Source: Aliishimia ponticola (GTDB lineage: Bacteria > Pseudomonadota > Alphaproteobacteria > Rhodobacterales > Rhodobacteraceae). Taken from it: a stretch of DNA of 64,000 nucleotides. This document shows, in pieces, positions 46,003 through 54,404 of this stretch. Position 1 is the stretch's first letter; every line of letters starts with the position of its first letter. The stretch is from positions 372,001 through 436,000 of the forward strand of contig NZ_SRKY01000003.1 of assembly GCF_004803475.1 (NCBI RefSeq). Reading direction: 5' to 3'. The notes below the pieces were generated by a model, which did no database searches, was not told the DNA's origin, and was given only the letters and a program-made list of their open reading frames with translations. The translations under genes were made by a program, and so were the position numbers.

Positions 46003-46317
46003 TTACGCGGCCAAGGCAGTGATGCCGGCGCGGGTCAGGCATTGCGTCGTTTCGGGACGGCGCAGGATGGACTGGATCAGGGCAACGGTGGTTTCGGATA
46101 CCCCGACCACCGCATCCTTTGCGAATTCTCCGATCTCGCGCGCGGACGCGTTGTCGATCACGCAATCGGTAAAGGGCGTCACCGCAAGCGACGGGACGTT
46201 GGGAAAGCGGGTCACAAGCGCCTCATTCACCGCAGCTTTGGCGCTGCGGCGGGCCACACCGTCGACGGCGTCCTGTGTCTGCGCGCAGGCAGCCAGCAGG
46301 AGAAACCCGGCAATCAT
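46003..46317 (-). CDS. Small lipoprotein between sdhA and sdhB
   Basis: 104 aa from the ATG at 46317. A short hydrophobic N-terminus ends in the lipobox LLAAC, so the mature protein would begin at Cys and sit in the membrane. The rest has two more cysteines (FTDCVID and TQCLTRAG) and a helical pattern. No known domain. It overlaps the upstream gene's stop by one base and is inside the sdh operon. Confidence 0.75.
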   Translation of the reverse strand: MIAGFLLLAACAQTQDAVDGVARRSAKAAVNEALVTRFPNVPSLAVTPFTDCVIDNASAREIGEFAKDAVVGVSETTVALIQSILRRPETTQCLTRAGITALAA

Positions 46318-46739
46318 CAGCGGCTTCGGCAATAGTTGCTTCCCCGGATCAAGGGCGACGAGTTGCGGCGGCAGCCATAGACCAGACCACCCGTATCGGC
46401 GTAAATCTCGTCTGACACGCAGCTTGTGAACACTCGGCGCAAACCTTTGCATTCCTTGGCGCTGGGGGCGCTTTCCGCACCACCATAGGCCGCGGCACCA
46501 TATTGCACCTGATAGATGTCCCGCAGGCAATCGTTGACATTCGCCGCGCCGCGGATCGTGCCGCCAAAGGCGGGCTGAACACTTGGCACTGTCGCGCTGC
46601 TGCGGATCACTTCGTAGCTGCCCGGTGCGTGCACGCGCGCAGTGCAATTGAGCACCTGGCCCTGCACCGCCTGGTCAGCCAGCGCCGCCCCGCCCAGGGT
46701 GGCAGCCCCGAGCACAGCAGACAGAAACATGGATTTCAT
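46317..46739 (-). CDS. Small exported Cys-rich protein between sdhA and sdhB
   Basis: 140 aa from the ATG at 46739. Signal peptide ([21 protein letters not shown], cleavage before DQ). The mature part has six cysteines (LNCTAR, NDCLRD, KECKG, TSCVSD, YGCRRN, NYCRS), an even number suited to disulfide bonds in the periplasm. No recognised domain. Its start overlaps the sdhA stop by one base (TGATG), which links it tightly to sdhA translation. Confidence 0.78.
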   Translation of the reverse strand: MKSMFLSAVLGAATLGGAALADQAVQGQVLNCTARVHAPGSYEVIRSSATVPSVQPAFGGTIRGAANVNDCLRDIYQVQYGAAAYGGAESAPSAKECKGLRRVFTSCVSDEIYADTGGLVYGCRRNSSPLIRGSNYCRSR

Positions 46740-48547
46740 CAATACACCCTCGCTTTTGGCGCGATCTTTTTCAGATCGATCCCCCCGTCATTATGGCTTG
46801 TCAGCGGCTGTGTGATCACACCACGATAGCCGAGCGAAGCCTCATTGCCCTTGAACCAGACGAGGCTGTGCTTGCGCCAGTTCTCATCATCGCGGTCAGG
46901 GTAATCTTCATGCGCATGCGCGCCGCGGCTTTCCTTGCGCGCGGCGGCGGCGGTAACGGTGGCAACGGCGTTTGGAATGAGGTTGGTCAGTTCCAGCGTT
47001 TCCATCAGGTCGGAGTTCCAGACAAGCGAGGTATCTGTGACTTTGACATCACTGATCTTGCCTGCCACGGCTTCCATTTTCTTCTGCCCTTCGGCCAGCG
47101 TCTTGTCGGTACGGAAGACAGCCGCATCGGCCTGCATCGTCTTTTGCATTTCCAGGCGCAGGTCGGATGTCGGCACATGCCCCTTGGCATAGCGCAGCCC
47201 ATCGAACCGGCTGAAGGCCGCTTCGACCGACCGTGAGTTCGGTGTCGGCACCGGCGTTTTGGGATCGACCGTCTGGCCAGCACGGATCGCCGCGGCACGG
47301 CCGAATACGACGAGGTCGATCAGCGAGTTGGACCCAAGACGGTTGGCCCCGTGCACAGAGGCGCAGCCCGCTTCGCCCACAGCCATCAGCCCCGGTGCAA
47401 TCGCTTCGGAATCGTCCTTGGTCGGCGCAAGCACTTCGCCCCAGTAATTGGTCGGAATGCCGCCCATATTATAGTGAACCGTCGGCAGAACCGGAATCGG
47501 CTCTTTCGTGAGGTCCACGCCTGCGAAAATCCGCGCCGATTCCGAGATGCCCGGCAGACGCTCTGCCAGAGTTTCGGGCGGCAAGTGGTTGAGGTGCAGG
47601 TGAATGTGGTCGCCATCCGCACCAACGCCGCGCCCTTCGCGGATTTCCAGCGTCATGCAGCGCGAAACCACGTCGCGGCTGGCAAGGTCCTTATACGTCG
47701 GCGCGTAGCGTTCCATGAACCGCTCGCCTTCGGAATTGGTGAGGTAACCACCCTCCCCCCGTGCGCCCTCGGTGATCAGGCAGCCAGAGCCGTAGATCCC
47801 TGTCGGGTGAAACTGGACGAATTCCATATCCTGCAGGGGCAGCCCGGCCCGTGCCGTCATACCGCCACCATCGCCGGTGCAGGTATGCGCCGACGTGGCC
47901 GAGAAATAGGCGCGGCCATAGCCGCCGGTCGCCAGAACGACCATCTTGGCCGCGAAGAGGTGCATGGTCCCGTCATCAAGCTTCCAGCACAGAACGCCTT
48001 GGCAGACGCCGTCTTCGGACATGATCAGGTCGATCGCGAAATACTCGATATAGAATTCCGCGTTGTTCTTGAGCGACTGACCATAAAGCGTGTGCAGAAT
48101 GGCGTGGCCGGTCCGGTCGGCTGCGGCACAGGTCCGCTGCACCGGGGGGCCTTCGCCGAATTCGGTCGTGTGCCCACCGAAGGGCCGCTGGTAAATCTTG
48201 CCTTCCTCGGTCCGGCTGAAGGGAACGCCGTAATGTTCCAGTTCGTAAACCGCCTTGGGCGCCTCACGTGCGAGGTATTCCATCGCATCCGTGTCGCCCA
48301 ACCAGTCGGAGCCTTTGACGGTGTCATACATGTGCCATTGCCAGCTGTCGGGGCCCATATTGCCCAGCGACGCGGCGATGCCGCCTTGTGCCGCCACGGT
48401 GTGCGACCGGGTCGGGAACACCTTGGAGATACAAGCGGTTCTCAGCCCCTGCTCCGCCATGCCAAGCGTGGCGCGCAGCCCGGCGCCGCCGGCACCGACG
48501 ACCACGACGTCATATTCATGCGTCTCGTATTCGTATGCTGCAGTCAT
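46739..48547 (-). CDS. sdhA: Succinate dehydrogenase flavoprotein subunit
   Basis: 602 aa. FAD-binding [16 protein letters not shown] (about 15-30), the covalent-FAD histidine in [10 protein letters not shown] (about 48-57), the active-site stretch [13 protein letters not shown] and the His/Arg-rich [12 protein letters not shown] are present. It oxidises succinate to fumarate and passes electrons to SdhB. The start overlaps nothing; 28 bases separate it from sdhD. Confidence 0.97.
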   Translation of the reverse strand: MTAAYEYETHEYDVVVVGAGGAGLRATLGMAEQGLRTACISKVFPTRSHTVAAQGGIAASLGNMGPDSWQWHMYDTVKGSDWLGDTDAMEYLAREAPKAVYELEHYGVPFSRTEEGKIYQRPFGGHTTEFGEGPPVQRTCAAADRTGHAILHTLYGQSLKNNAEFYIEYFAIDLIMSEDGVCQGVLCWKLDDGTMHLFAAKMVVLATGGYGRAYFSATSAHTCTGDGGGMTARAGLPLQDMEFVQFHPTGIYGSGCLITEGARGEGGYLTNSEGERFMERYAPTYKDLASRDVVSRCMTLEIREGRGVGADGDHIHLHLNHLPPETLAERLPGISESARIFAGVDLTKEPIPVLPTVHYNMGGIPTNYWGEVLAPTKDDSEAIAPGLMAVGEAGCASVHGANRLGSNSLIDLVVFGRAAAIRAGQTVDPKTPVPTPNSRSVEAAFSRFDGLRYAKGHVPTSDLRLEMQKTMQADAAVFRTDKTLAEGQKKMEAVAGKISDVKVTDTSLVWNSDLMETLELTNLIPNAVATVTAAAARKESRGAHAHEDYPDRDDENWRKHSLVWFKGNEASLGYRGVITQPLTSHNDGGIDLKKIAPKARVY

Positions 48548-48575
48548 TTTCGGTTTCTTTCCTAGCGCGCGTTAT

Positions 48576-48947
48576 TCAAAGGGCGAGTTTGACAAGGGCG
48601 AACAGCCCGGCTGCCATCAGCGTGTAAGATACCGCGCTGGCGGCCACGATCAGCAGCTTGCCAGCCACGCCGTGCACATAGTCTTCGATCGCTTCAGTGA
48701 CTTCCTGAAGGATGTGATACAGCCCGACGATCAGCATCAGAGCCGTCACGATTGCCGGGAAGGGCCGCGAGAAATAGGCCAGCACTTCTTCATAGCTGCC
48801 GCCATAGCCCAGCCCGAAAGTGAATACGAAGATCGGCACCAGCACGGCCAACGCCGCCGAGCTGACAAGCATCTGCCAGTGGTGGTGAGTTCCGCTACGG
48901 CCAGAACCAAGGCCCTGCGCGCGCTTGCGATCAGTCAGATAACGCAT
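48576..48947 (-). CDS. sdhD: Succinate dehydrogenase membrane anchor SdhD
   Basis: 123 aa with three hydrophobic helices (about 28-48, 65-82, 98-120). The haem ligand His is probably in LIVGLYHILQEVTEAIEDY, with the characteristic HxxxE..EDY layout. The ATG at 48947 is chosen since it gives the standard length; upstream codons overlap sdhC out of frame. 11 bases after sdhC. Confidence 0.93.
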   Translation of the reverse strand: MRYLTDRKRAQGLGSGRSGTHHHWQMLVSSAALAVLVPIFVFTFGLGYGGSYEEVLAYFSRPFPAIVTALMLIVGLYHILQEVTEAIEDYVHGVAGKLLIVAASAVSYTLMAAGLFALVKLAL

Positions 48948-48958
48948 CGAATTGCCCC

Positions 48959-49348
48959 TTACACTACAATCGCGGTCAGGATCGTCAGCACGGTCGCGCC
49001 GATGAACATGGCCCAGCCCAGATGTTCGGAAATCTCGACCTCGACCCAGTAGCCCAGATCCCAAACGACGTGCCGCAGACGTCCCAGCATGTGATACCAG
49101 ATCGCCCATGTCAGCACGAACATCAGAAGATCGCCGATGAAGCTGCGCATCAGCCCGTCCACGACGCTGAATGCGCTTTCGGACGTGGCGGCGGTCAGTA
49201 GCCACAAAACGATCAGGAATGCTGTTCCAAGCGAAACGATTCCGGTGATCCGCACCATGATAGACGAGATAGAGGTCATCTGCGGGCGGTAATACTGCCC
49301 GATCATGAAGGGAGATAGCGGGCGGTTGCCCCGATTCACATCGGCCAT
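48959..49348 (-). CDS. sdhC: Succinate dehydrogenase cytochrome b556 subunit SdhC
   Basis: 129 aa with three membrane helices. RPLSPFMIGQYYRPQMTSISSIMVRITG is the conserved start (seen as RPLSPF, RPQMTS and S-R quinone-site residues, about 7-36), and WYHMLGRLRHVVWDLG holds the haem His (about 80-95). With sdhD it binds haem b and ubiquinone. First gene of the operon, directly downstream of the GTGATCAC pair. Confidence 0.95.
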   Translation of the reverse strand: MADVNRGNRPLSPFMIGQYYRPQMTSISSIMVRITGIVSLGTAFLIVLWLLTAATSESAFSVVDGLMRSFIGDLLMFVLTWAIWYHMLGRLRHVVWDLGYWVEVEISEHLGWAMFIGATVLTILTAIVV

Positions 49349-49455
49349 GGCGACTCCGTTTTTCTAGGTTCCCTGCTGGTTAGATAGCAGAAAAGTTCAC
49401 AAGTCACGTACGAAGATCACAATAACGCTGAGTTTCTTGCTGGCAACTCGCGGAC

Positions 49456-49463
49456 GTGATCAC
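49456..49463. promoter_or_regulatory. GTGATCAC palindrome 1, sdh promoter
   Basis: Sequence context ACGTGATCACAC. 108 bases upstream of sdhC. Centre 21 bp from palindrome 2. The same core occurs twice before sucC. A weaker half-like site, AAGATCACAA, sits at 49413-49422. Confidence 0.75.
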
Positions 49464-49476
49464 ACGTTGTTTGCAC

Positions 49477-49484
49477 GTGATCAC
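49477..49484. promoter_or_regulatory. GTGATCAC palindrome 2, sdh promoter
   Basis: Sequence context ACGTGATCACAT. It ends one base before the stop codon of the DUF1194 gene, so it is still in the sdh upstream region. Paired with palindrome 1. Confidence 0.75.
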
Positions 49485-49485
49485 A

Positions 49486-50178
49486 TTATTCGAAACTTGT
49501 TGGAATGGGACGCATTGGCGCAGTGTTTTGCGCCGTGGCTTTGCGGGTTTCGCGTTGCAGTTTGCGGCGGATCGCTTCTGGATAATCCTCGAATCCGGTT
49601 GCGGTTTCGACGAATGCCCCGTCGCCGGTGATGACGTTCTCGAAAAAGTAGGCCGTGAGGTCGGTCTCGTCCGTCTCAATGGCCAAGGCATTCGCGGTGA
49701 TGCCGTCCGCGTTCAGGGCCGAATGCACCCGCGGCGGTTCGGTTCCTTCGTTGGAAACCCCGTCCCCGGACAGATCGATCACCCGCCGCTTGCAATGCGC
49801 CATATCGGCCAAAAGCGTGCGGCCCACGGTCAACGCCTCGCCAATTGCTGTGGAATAGTTGCGCCAGACCCGCGCATCCTGCGCAATCTGCGCGGCAAAG
49901 CTGTCCACCGCTGCAAAGTTGGACATGCGCGCCCATGGCAATGTCTGCTGCTGCCGCGACGACCCGGTCCACTGGACCAGCGTGACCATCGCCTGCGCAT
50001 CCACAAGGGCTTCGGCCACGATGCCATCCCGCAATCCTGCGGCCAGCCCGTCCATCTGAATCCGATATTCGTCCCGATCGACAGAGCCGGAGACATCGAC
50101 CGCCAGCACCAGCGCAAGATCGCAGGCCCGTGCCTTGCCGCCCATTATTGCCCAGAACATCACATTTCGCGCCCACAT
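49486..50178 (-). CDS. DUF1194 von Willebrand A-like protein
   Basis: 230 aa. The MIDAS metal site DVSGS (Asp28, Ser30, Ser32) is followed by RDEYRIQMDGLAAG, and later RRVIDLSGDGVSNEG, both typical of the DUF1194 family. The N-terminus has a short hydrophobic stretch and may be a signal sequence that is not fully clear. Family function is unknown, probably a periplasmic metal-dependent adhesion or binding domain. It is transcribed toward sdhC. Confidence 0.85.
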   Translation of the reverse strand: MWARNVMFWAIMGGKARACDLALVLAVDVSGSVDRDEYRIQMDGLAAGLRDGIVAEALVDAQAMVTLVQWTGSSRQQQTLPWARMSNFAAVDSFAAQIAQDARVWRNYSTAIGEALTVGRTLLADMAHCKRRVIDLSGDGVSNEGTEPPRVHSALNADGITANALAIETDETDLTAYFFENVITGDGAFVETATGFEDYPEAIRRKLQRETRKATAQNTAPMRPIPTSFE

Positions 50179-50372
50179 AGGCGCACCCTAACCACATGGC
50201 CGCGCATCACGCAGGAAAAACTGGCCGTTGCCGCGACACTCGGCGCAATTGTGAACGCGCGTCGTTAAGGTTACTATTCCGTTAATGGATTTTGCGGATC
50301 GTCTTTACCCAGTGCGCCGCGTAACGATTGCCCATCCGCCGGGTCCGGGACATTTGGACAAGGAGGATAAAG

Positions 50373-50702
50373 ATGACGAACAAATCTACGAAAACCAAAT
50401 CGCAAACCCTGCAAGGCGACGGGATGGCCGCCGCAATGGCCCTGTTCAACCCGGCTTTGGCAACCGCATGGGTCGAGATGATGACCGAAAGCGCGCGGTT
50501 TGTATCGGACCGGTTGCAGCAGGACATGGAAACCCAGCGGGCATTGCTGAATTGCAAGACCCCGGCAGAGCTTTTGCAGGTGCAGACCGAGTTCTATCAA
50601 AACGCGATGGAACAGTACGCCGCCGAAGCGAACAAGCTGATGGAGATGATGACTCAGGCCGCAGCCTCGCATAAGCGCGGCTATGACGACGTTCCATTGT
50701 AA
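50373..50702 (+). CDS. Phasin family protein
   Basis: 109 aa. The helical pattern ALFNPALATAWVEMMTESARFV and QTEFYQNAMEQYAAEANKL (given in parts, about residues 22-85) matches the phasin domain. Phasins coat polyhydroxyalkanoate granules and set their size. The ATG at 50373 has a near-perfect AAGGAGGA 5-12 bases upstream. It lies alone and is divergent from DUF1194 across 194 bases. PHA synthase is not in the window. Confidence 0.85.
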   Translation: MTNKSTKTKSQTLQGDGMAAAMALFNPALATAWVEMMTESARFVSDRLQQDMETQRALLNCKTPAELLQVQTEFYQNAMEQYAAEANKLMEMMTQAAASHKRGYDDVPL

Positions 50703-50824
50703 CGCGAGTGCAAGCTGTCCCGATTGGGCGGGGGGGATGCTGGGCAACCTCGCGGCTTGCGGCGGGTGGCGATTGAACGCCGCCCGCAACCGTTTTCAGA
50801 TCGGAGCCTACGGATCGGCCGCTA

Positions 50825-51856
50825 TCAGATTGGACAAAGCGCCCAGTAATCGAGGTCCAGCAGCACTTCGGGCAGATATTTTCCGTCCTCGCCCCGCAGT
50901 TCGAAAGGCGCACCGCCCTTGGTTGCGACCAGCCGCAGACGCAGCGCCCCCACACCCGGCACAGAGGTTTCGGCTTTGTCCAGCACCTCGGTCCAGGCAC
51001 GGATGGTGTCGCCGGACAGGCACGGGTTCGCATGTGCGCCCGCATTCAGACCGACGATCATTTGCGCATTGGCCAGCCCGTTGAAAGACAGCGCACGCGC
51101 CATCGAAATCACGTGTCCGCCATAGATCAGCCGTGAACCATCCGGCCGCGCGGATGTGTCGAAATGCACCTTGGCGGTGTTCTGCCAAAGGCGCGTCGCC
51201 ATCATATGCTCGGCCTCTTCGACAGTGACGCCGTCGACGTGGTCGATTTGCTCGCCCACCTCGTAGTCGCCCCAGCGATGCGGCTCGCCCGCCAAATCGT
51301 AGTCGTAGCCGTCGAATGTCAGCCCCTCGGGGATCACCAGATCCTCGACCGCGACGGTCTTGGCAAGTTCAGGCACAACGGCTTCGGGCGCAGGCGCGTC
51401 CGCATCCCGCTTACGCACCATCACCCAGCGAACATAGGTCAGAACCGCCTCGTCCTTCTCGTTGAACCCGGTGGTGCGCACATAGACCACCCCCGTCCGC
51501 CCGTTGGAGTTCTGCTTCAGCCCGATCACCTCGGACACTGACCGCAACGTATCGCCCGGCCAGACCGGCTTCAGCCAGCGCCCTTCGGCATAGCCCAGAT
51601 TGGCGACGGCGTTCAGCGATACATCCGGCACGGTTTTGCCAAAGACCACGTGAAAGGCCGCAAGATCATCAAGCGGCGCCGCGTCCAAGCCGCAGGCCTG
51701 CGCAAACGCGTCCGAGGAATAGATCGCGTGCCGCGCGGGATAAAGCGCGTGGTAGAGTGCCCGTTCTCCCGCGCCTACGGTGCGCGGCACCGCATGCTGG
51801 ATCGTCTGCCCGATGCTGTAATCTTCGAAAAATCGGCCCGGATTGGTTTTGGCCAT
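50825..51856 (-). CDS. mch: Mesaconyl-CoA hydratase (MaoC-type hot-dog fold)
   Basis: 343 aa with two hot-dog repeats. It hydrates mesaconyl-CoA to (2R,3S)-beta-methylmalyl-CoA in the ethylmalonyl-CoA pathway. Seen: NPGRFFEDYSIGQTI (about 5-18), the catalytic Asp-His-type segment GKTVPDVSLNAVANLGY and a second domain with RLIYGGHVISMARALSF (about 246-262). The length agrees with known Rhodobacter Mch (near 343). The start overlaps nothing; DUF1737 follows 3 bases upstream in the same operon direction. Confidence 0.93.
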   Translation of the reverse strand: MAKTNPGRFFEDYSIGQTIQHAVPRTVGAGERALYHALYPARHAIYSSDAFAQACGLDAAPLDDLAAFHVVFGKTVPDVSLNAVANLGYAEGRWLKPVWPGDTLRSVSEVIGLKQNSNGRTGVVYVRTTGFNEKDEAVLTYVRWVMVRKRDADAPAPEAVVPELAKTVAVEDLVIPEGLTFDGYDYDLAGEPHRWGDYEVGEQIDHVDGVTVEEAEHMMATRLWQNTAKVHFDTSARPDGSRLIYGGHVISMARALSFNGLANAQMIVGLNAGAHANPCLSGDTIRAWTEVLDKAETSVPGVGALRLRLVATKGGAPFELRGEDGKYLPEVLLDLDYWALCPI

Positions 51857-51859
51857 GTC

Positions 51860-52063
51860 TTACTGTTCTCCCAGTTTCAGATCGGGGTGATAGTCCCCCT
51901 CCACGTCCTTCGTGACCGCCTGCCCGCAGCGCATGATCCCGCGCTTCGCGTCGAAGGCGTAGGTTGGATCGCCATACAATACCCAGCCTTTCGACAGGGC
52001 TGCGGTCACCTTGTGACAAAAGGCGGATGTGTCGTCTTCGCTGAGAAATCGATAGAGTTTCAT
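51860..52063 (-). CDS. DUF1737 small protein
   Basis: 67 aa. It begins MKLYRFLSEDDTSAFC and matches the short DUF1737 family (Lys/Tyr-rich start, KGWVLYGDP, then CGQAVTKD). No signal or membrane segment. The function is not known. It lies directly upstream of mch in the same direction with a 3-base gap, so the two share a transcript. Confidence 0.8.
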   Translation of the reverse strand: MKLYRFLSEDDTSAFCHKVTAALSKGWVLYGDPTYAFDAKRGIMRCGQAVTKDVEGDYHPDLKLGEQ

Positions 52064-52084
52064 GTCATGTCCAAAGATCTGGGT

Positions 52085-52630
52085 TTATCCGAAGGTCGGG
52101 TAGCCGAGCCATGTGTGAATGCCGCCAATCACCAGCAACAACACCACGCTTGCGCCTGCAAACATCGCGTCCTTGGCGATGGACCCCTTCGGCGGCGGCG
52201 TCCAGTTGGGTTCGGCCCGGTTGATGACGATCATTTCGGCAATCGCCCAGATCCCCAGCCCGCCAAACAGTACGAAGGACGGCACATCGCCGTTCACCAG
52301 CAAGTGTGCCAACGCCCACAGCAGAAAGCCCGTCAGCATCGGGTGCCGCATCTTGTAGAACAGCGCGCCTTTGCTTGGCCCCGGCGAGGTCAGATACAAC
52401 GCGAACAGCATCATCAGATTGTTGATGCCAACCGTCGCCGGATGCCGCCCCCAGAAAAACGCCCCATCCGCGGCGCGATAGCCGAAGATCATCAAGATGA
52501 CGGACAGGACAAGCGCCAACGCGACGATCCCCTTGCCGCGTTCGCCCATGCGCGCACGCATATCGGGCGCCGCGCGCTTGAAGAAATGTGCTGCCACCCA
52601 AATGGCCAATCCGAGAATCAGTAGGGTCAT
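52085..52630 (-). CDS. NnrU family membrane protein
   Basis: 181 aa with five membrane segments. The first conserved block GLAIWVAAHFFKRAAP (about 6-21), then MRHPMLTGFLLWALAHLLVNGD (parts, about 92-112) is diagnostic for NnrU. NnrU was first described near nitric oxide reduction regulators, and related proteins act in isoprenoid or carotenoid biosynthesis (the MAPEG-like methyltransferase group). There are no denitrification genes here, so the role is open. Same direction as mcl2 and DUF1737. Confidence 0.85.
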   Translation of the reverse strand: MTLLILGLAIWVAAHFFKRAAPDMRARMGERGKGIVALALVLSVILMIFGYRAADGAFFWGRHPATVGINNLMMLFALYLTSPGPSKGALFYKMRHPMLTGFLLWALAHLLVNGDVPSFVLFGGLGIWAIAEMIVINRAEPNWTPPPKGSIAKDAMFAGASVVLLLVIGGIHTWLGYPTFG

Positions 52631-52669
52631 ATCGCGCTCCTGCCTATGTGAATCGGCGCCAGCGTCCCC

Positions 52670-53521
52670 TTATCCGGCCATCGCTGCAATGGCTTGTGCC
52701 TTCGCGATGGTCTTTTTCGCGGTCTCCACATGCAGGTTCTCGACAATTTTGCCATCCACGACGGCAACGCCCTGCCCCGAGGCAACGACCTCTTCGAAGG
52801 CGGCAATCTGACGACGGGCCAGTTCGATTTCTTCATCAGAGGGCGCAAAGGCCGTGTTGGTGACATCCACCTGTGCCGGGTGGATCAGCGTCTTGCCATC
52901 AAACCCCATGTCGCGGCCCTGATCGCATTCGGCGCGCAGCCCTTCATCATCCTTGAACGCGTTGTAGACGCCATCGACGATGATGCGGCCATGCGCCTTT
53001 GCGGCCAGAACACAATGCCCAAGCCCGGCCATCAGCGGCAGACGGTCCGCCCGGAACCGGGTCTGAAGCTCTTTGGCCAGATCATTTGTGCCCATGACCA
53101 TCCCGGCCAGCTTGGGGTGTCCTGCAATTGCATCGGCATTCAACATGCCTCGCGGGGTTTCCATCATGGCCCAAAGCGGCACGTCACCGGTGATCGCAGC
53201 CAATTGATCAAGGTCTTCTGGCCCGGCGACCTTGGGAAGCAGCACCGCATCCACATCCATAGCAGCCACGGCCTGTGCGTCTTTCGCCCCCCATTCGGTG
53301 TCAAAGCCGTTGATCCGCACGATCTTGACCCGCGCCCCATAGCCGCCTTCGGCAATCGCAGCGGCCAGCGTGTCGCGCGCGCTGTCCTTTTCCTCTGCCG
53401 ACACGGCATCTTCCAGATCGAAGATGATCGCATCCACGGGCAGATTGCGCGCCTTGTCCAGCGCGCGCGGCTTCGACCCGGGAATATACAATACGGAACG
53501 ATATGGGCGCTCATCTGACAT
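52670..53521 (-). CDS. (3S)-malyl-CoA thioesterase / CitE-like enzyme (Mcl2)
   Basis: 283 aa. The family core is visible: RSVLYIPGSKPRALDKA (about 8-24), FDLEDAVS (about 34-41) with the metal-binding Glu and Asp, VRINGFDTEW, ALLPKV-like VLLPKVAGP and METPRGMLNA (about 118-130). The length of 283 is the size of the R. sphaeroides Mcl2 thioesterase rather than the 318-residue Mcl1 lyase. It should hydrolyse (3S)-malyl-CoA to malate and CoA. Whether it cleaves methylmalyl-CoA also is not decidable by eye. Confidence 0.85.
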   Translation of the reverse strand: MSDERPYRSVLYIPGSKPRALDKARNLPVDAIIFDLEDAVSAEEKDSARDTLAAAIAEGGYGARVKIVRINGFDTEWGAKDAQAVAAMDVDAVLLPKVAGPEDLDQLAAITGDVPLWAMMETPRGMLNADAIAGHPKLAGMVMGTNDLAKELQTRFRADRLPLMAGLGHCVLAAKAHGRIIVDGVYNAFKDDEGLRAECDQGRDMGFDGKTLIHPAQVDVTNTAFAPSDEEIELARRQIAAFEEVVASGQGVAVVDGKIVENLHVETAKKTIAKAQAIAAMAG

Positions 53522-53851
53522 CTGAAACTCCTCCTGCGGGTTCGCCGTGAAATATTGTTGCGCGTTGGGTCGCTGTTTTTTACAGAATGATCAACCCCCT
53601 TGCCGCCGCGACGCAGCGAAAACCTGAAAAATTTTACGGAGCGCGCCGGGGATTAACCAATGCTTCAGTGTGGTGTGCGCATATTGTTCTCATTCGCACA
53701 CCGGCGGGAGGGCCGCATCGGTTGGGCCACCGACAACACCTTGGCTCTGGTGTGCACAGGACAGAAACCGGGGCCGACCCGTCATCGCCGGAGATATTCC
53801 GGTTTGGGCCAGATGAGCGTGTCGCTGCCTTGACCAAAGGACGGCAACGCT
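53522..53851. other. 330-base gene-free gap with an inverted repeat
   Basis: No plausible coding region is seen. The gap contains a TTTTTT run at 53576-53581 and the inverted repeat GGTGTGCG-N15-CGCACACC at 53672-53702. Mcl2 and the exported-protein gene are divergent here, so both promoters must be inside. Confidence 0.6.
53672..53702. repeat. 8-bp inverted repeat with 15-base loop
   Basis: GGTGTGCG (53672-53679) and CGCACACC (53695-53702), perfect. Possible operator or transcript hairpin between divergent genes; there is no T-run. Confidence 0.6.
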
Positions 53852-54169
53852 ATGAAGACGACTTTCAAGACTTTCGCAATCGGCTTCGGCCTGATCGCAC
53901 TGACGGCTGGCACAGCCATGGCACAGAATGCGCGCAACTGCGCCCCGCGTGAGGCGGTGATCGATCGCCTCGCCTCAGGTTATGGGGAATCGCGCCAATC
54001 CATGGGGCTGGGTACCAATAATCAGGTGGTTGAGGTATTCGCCTCTGACGAAACCGGGACATGGACGATCACGGTGACAATGCCGAACGGCCTGACATGC
54101 CTCGTCGCATCTGGGCAAGCCTTCGAAGAGCTGGTCGAAGCACTCCCCGAAGACGGCAACGACGCCTAA
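53852..54169 (+). CDS. Small exported protein of unknown family
   Basis: 105 aa. Signal peptide MKTTFKTFAIGFGLIALTAG onward with cleavage after AMA (before QN). The mature part has one disulfide pair candidate (NCAPRE and LTCLVA) and a beta-rich stretch VFASDETGTWTITVTMP. It resembles secreted proteins common in Rhodobacterales with no assigned role. It stands alone. Confidence 0.75.
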   Translation: MKTTFKTFAIGFGLIALTAGTAMAQNARNCAPREAVIDRLASGYGESRQSMGLGTNNQVVEVFASDETGTWTITVTMPNGLTCLVASGQAFEELVEALPEDGNDA

Positions 54170-54196
54170 GCTGATTAAAAGACTATCGAGCAGAGG

Positions 54197-54219
54197 AGCG
54201 GTCGCTTAAGGCGGCCGCT
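54197..54219 (+). terminator. Hairpin after the exported-protein gene
   Basis: AGCGGTCGC-TTAAG-GCGGCCGCT, 9-bp stem with one G-T wobble, 27 bases past the stop; followed by TCCTT rather than a T-run. Confidence 0.5.
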
Positions 54220-54283
54220 TCCTTGTCGGCGCCACCCAAACCTTTGGCCAAGCTTGAAGTCACCAGCCCCTGACCATCGGACT

Positions 54284-54321
54284 GAACCTTGCCGGGCATC
54301 TGCCGTCCACCGGCAAGGTTC
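54284..54321. repeat. 12-bp perfect inverted repeat between convergent genes
   Basis: GAACCTTGCCGG (54284-54295) and CCGGCAAGGTTC (54310-54321), with a 14-base loop. It could be a terminator hairpin for the minus-strand exporter, though no T-run follows on either side. Confidence 0.7.
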
Positions 54322-54404
54322 TGGTCCCACCGGTTCCGGGGTAATGCCGACCCGCCCTTTCGGCAGCCCAGCCCAAGGGCCATGCTTCAGCCCGCTCGGC
54401 GGCG

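Noticed and set aside
54183-54383. 66-codon minus-strand frame in the gap before the second TSUP gene
   Set aside because: It overlaps the inverted repeat and hairpin, has no Shine-Dalgarno or motif, and may be chance.
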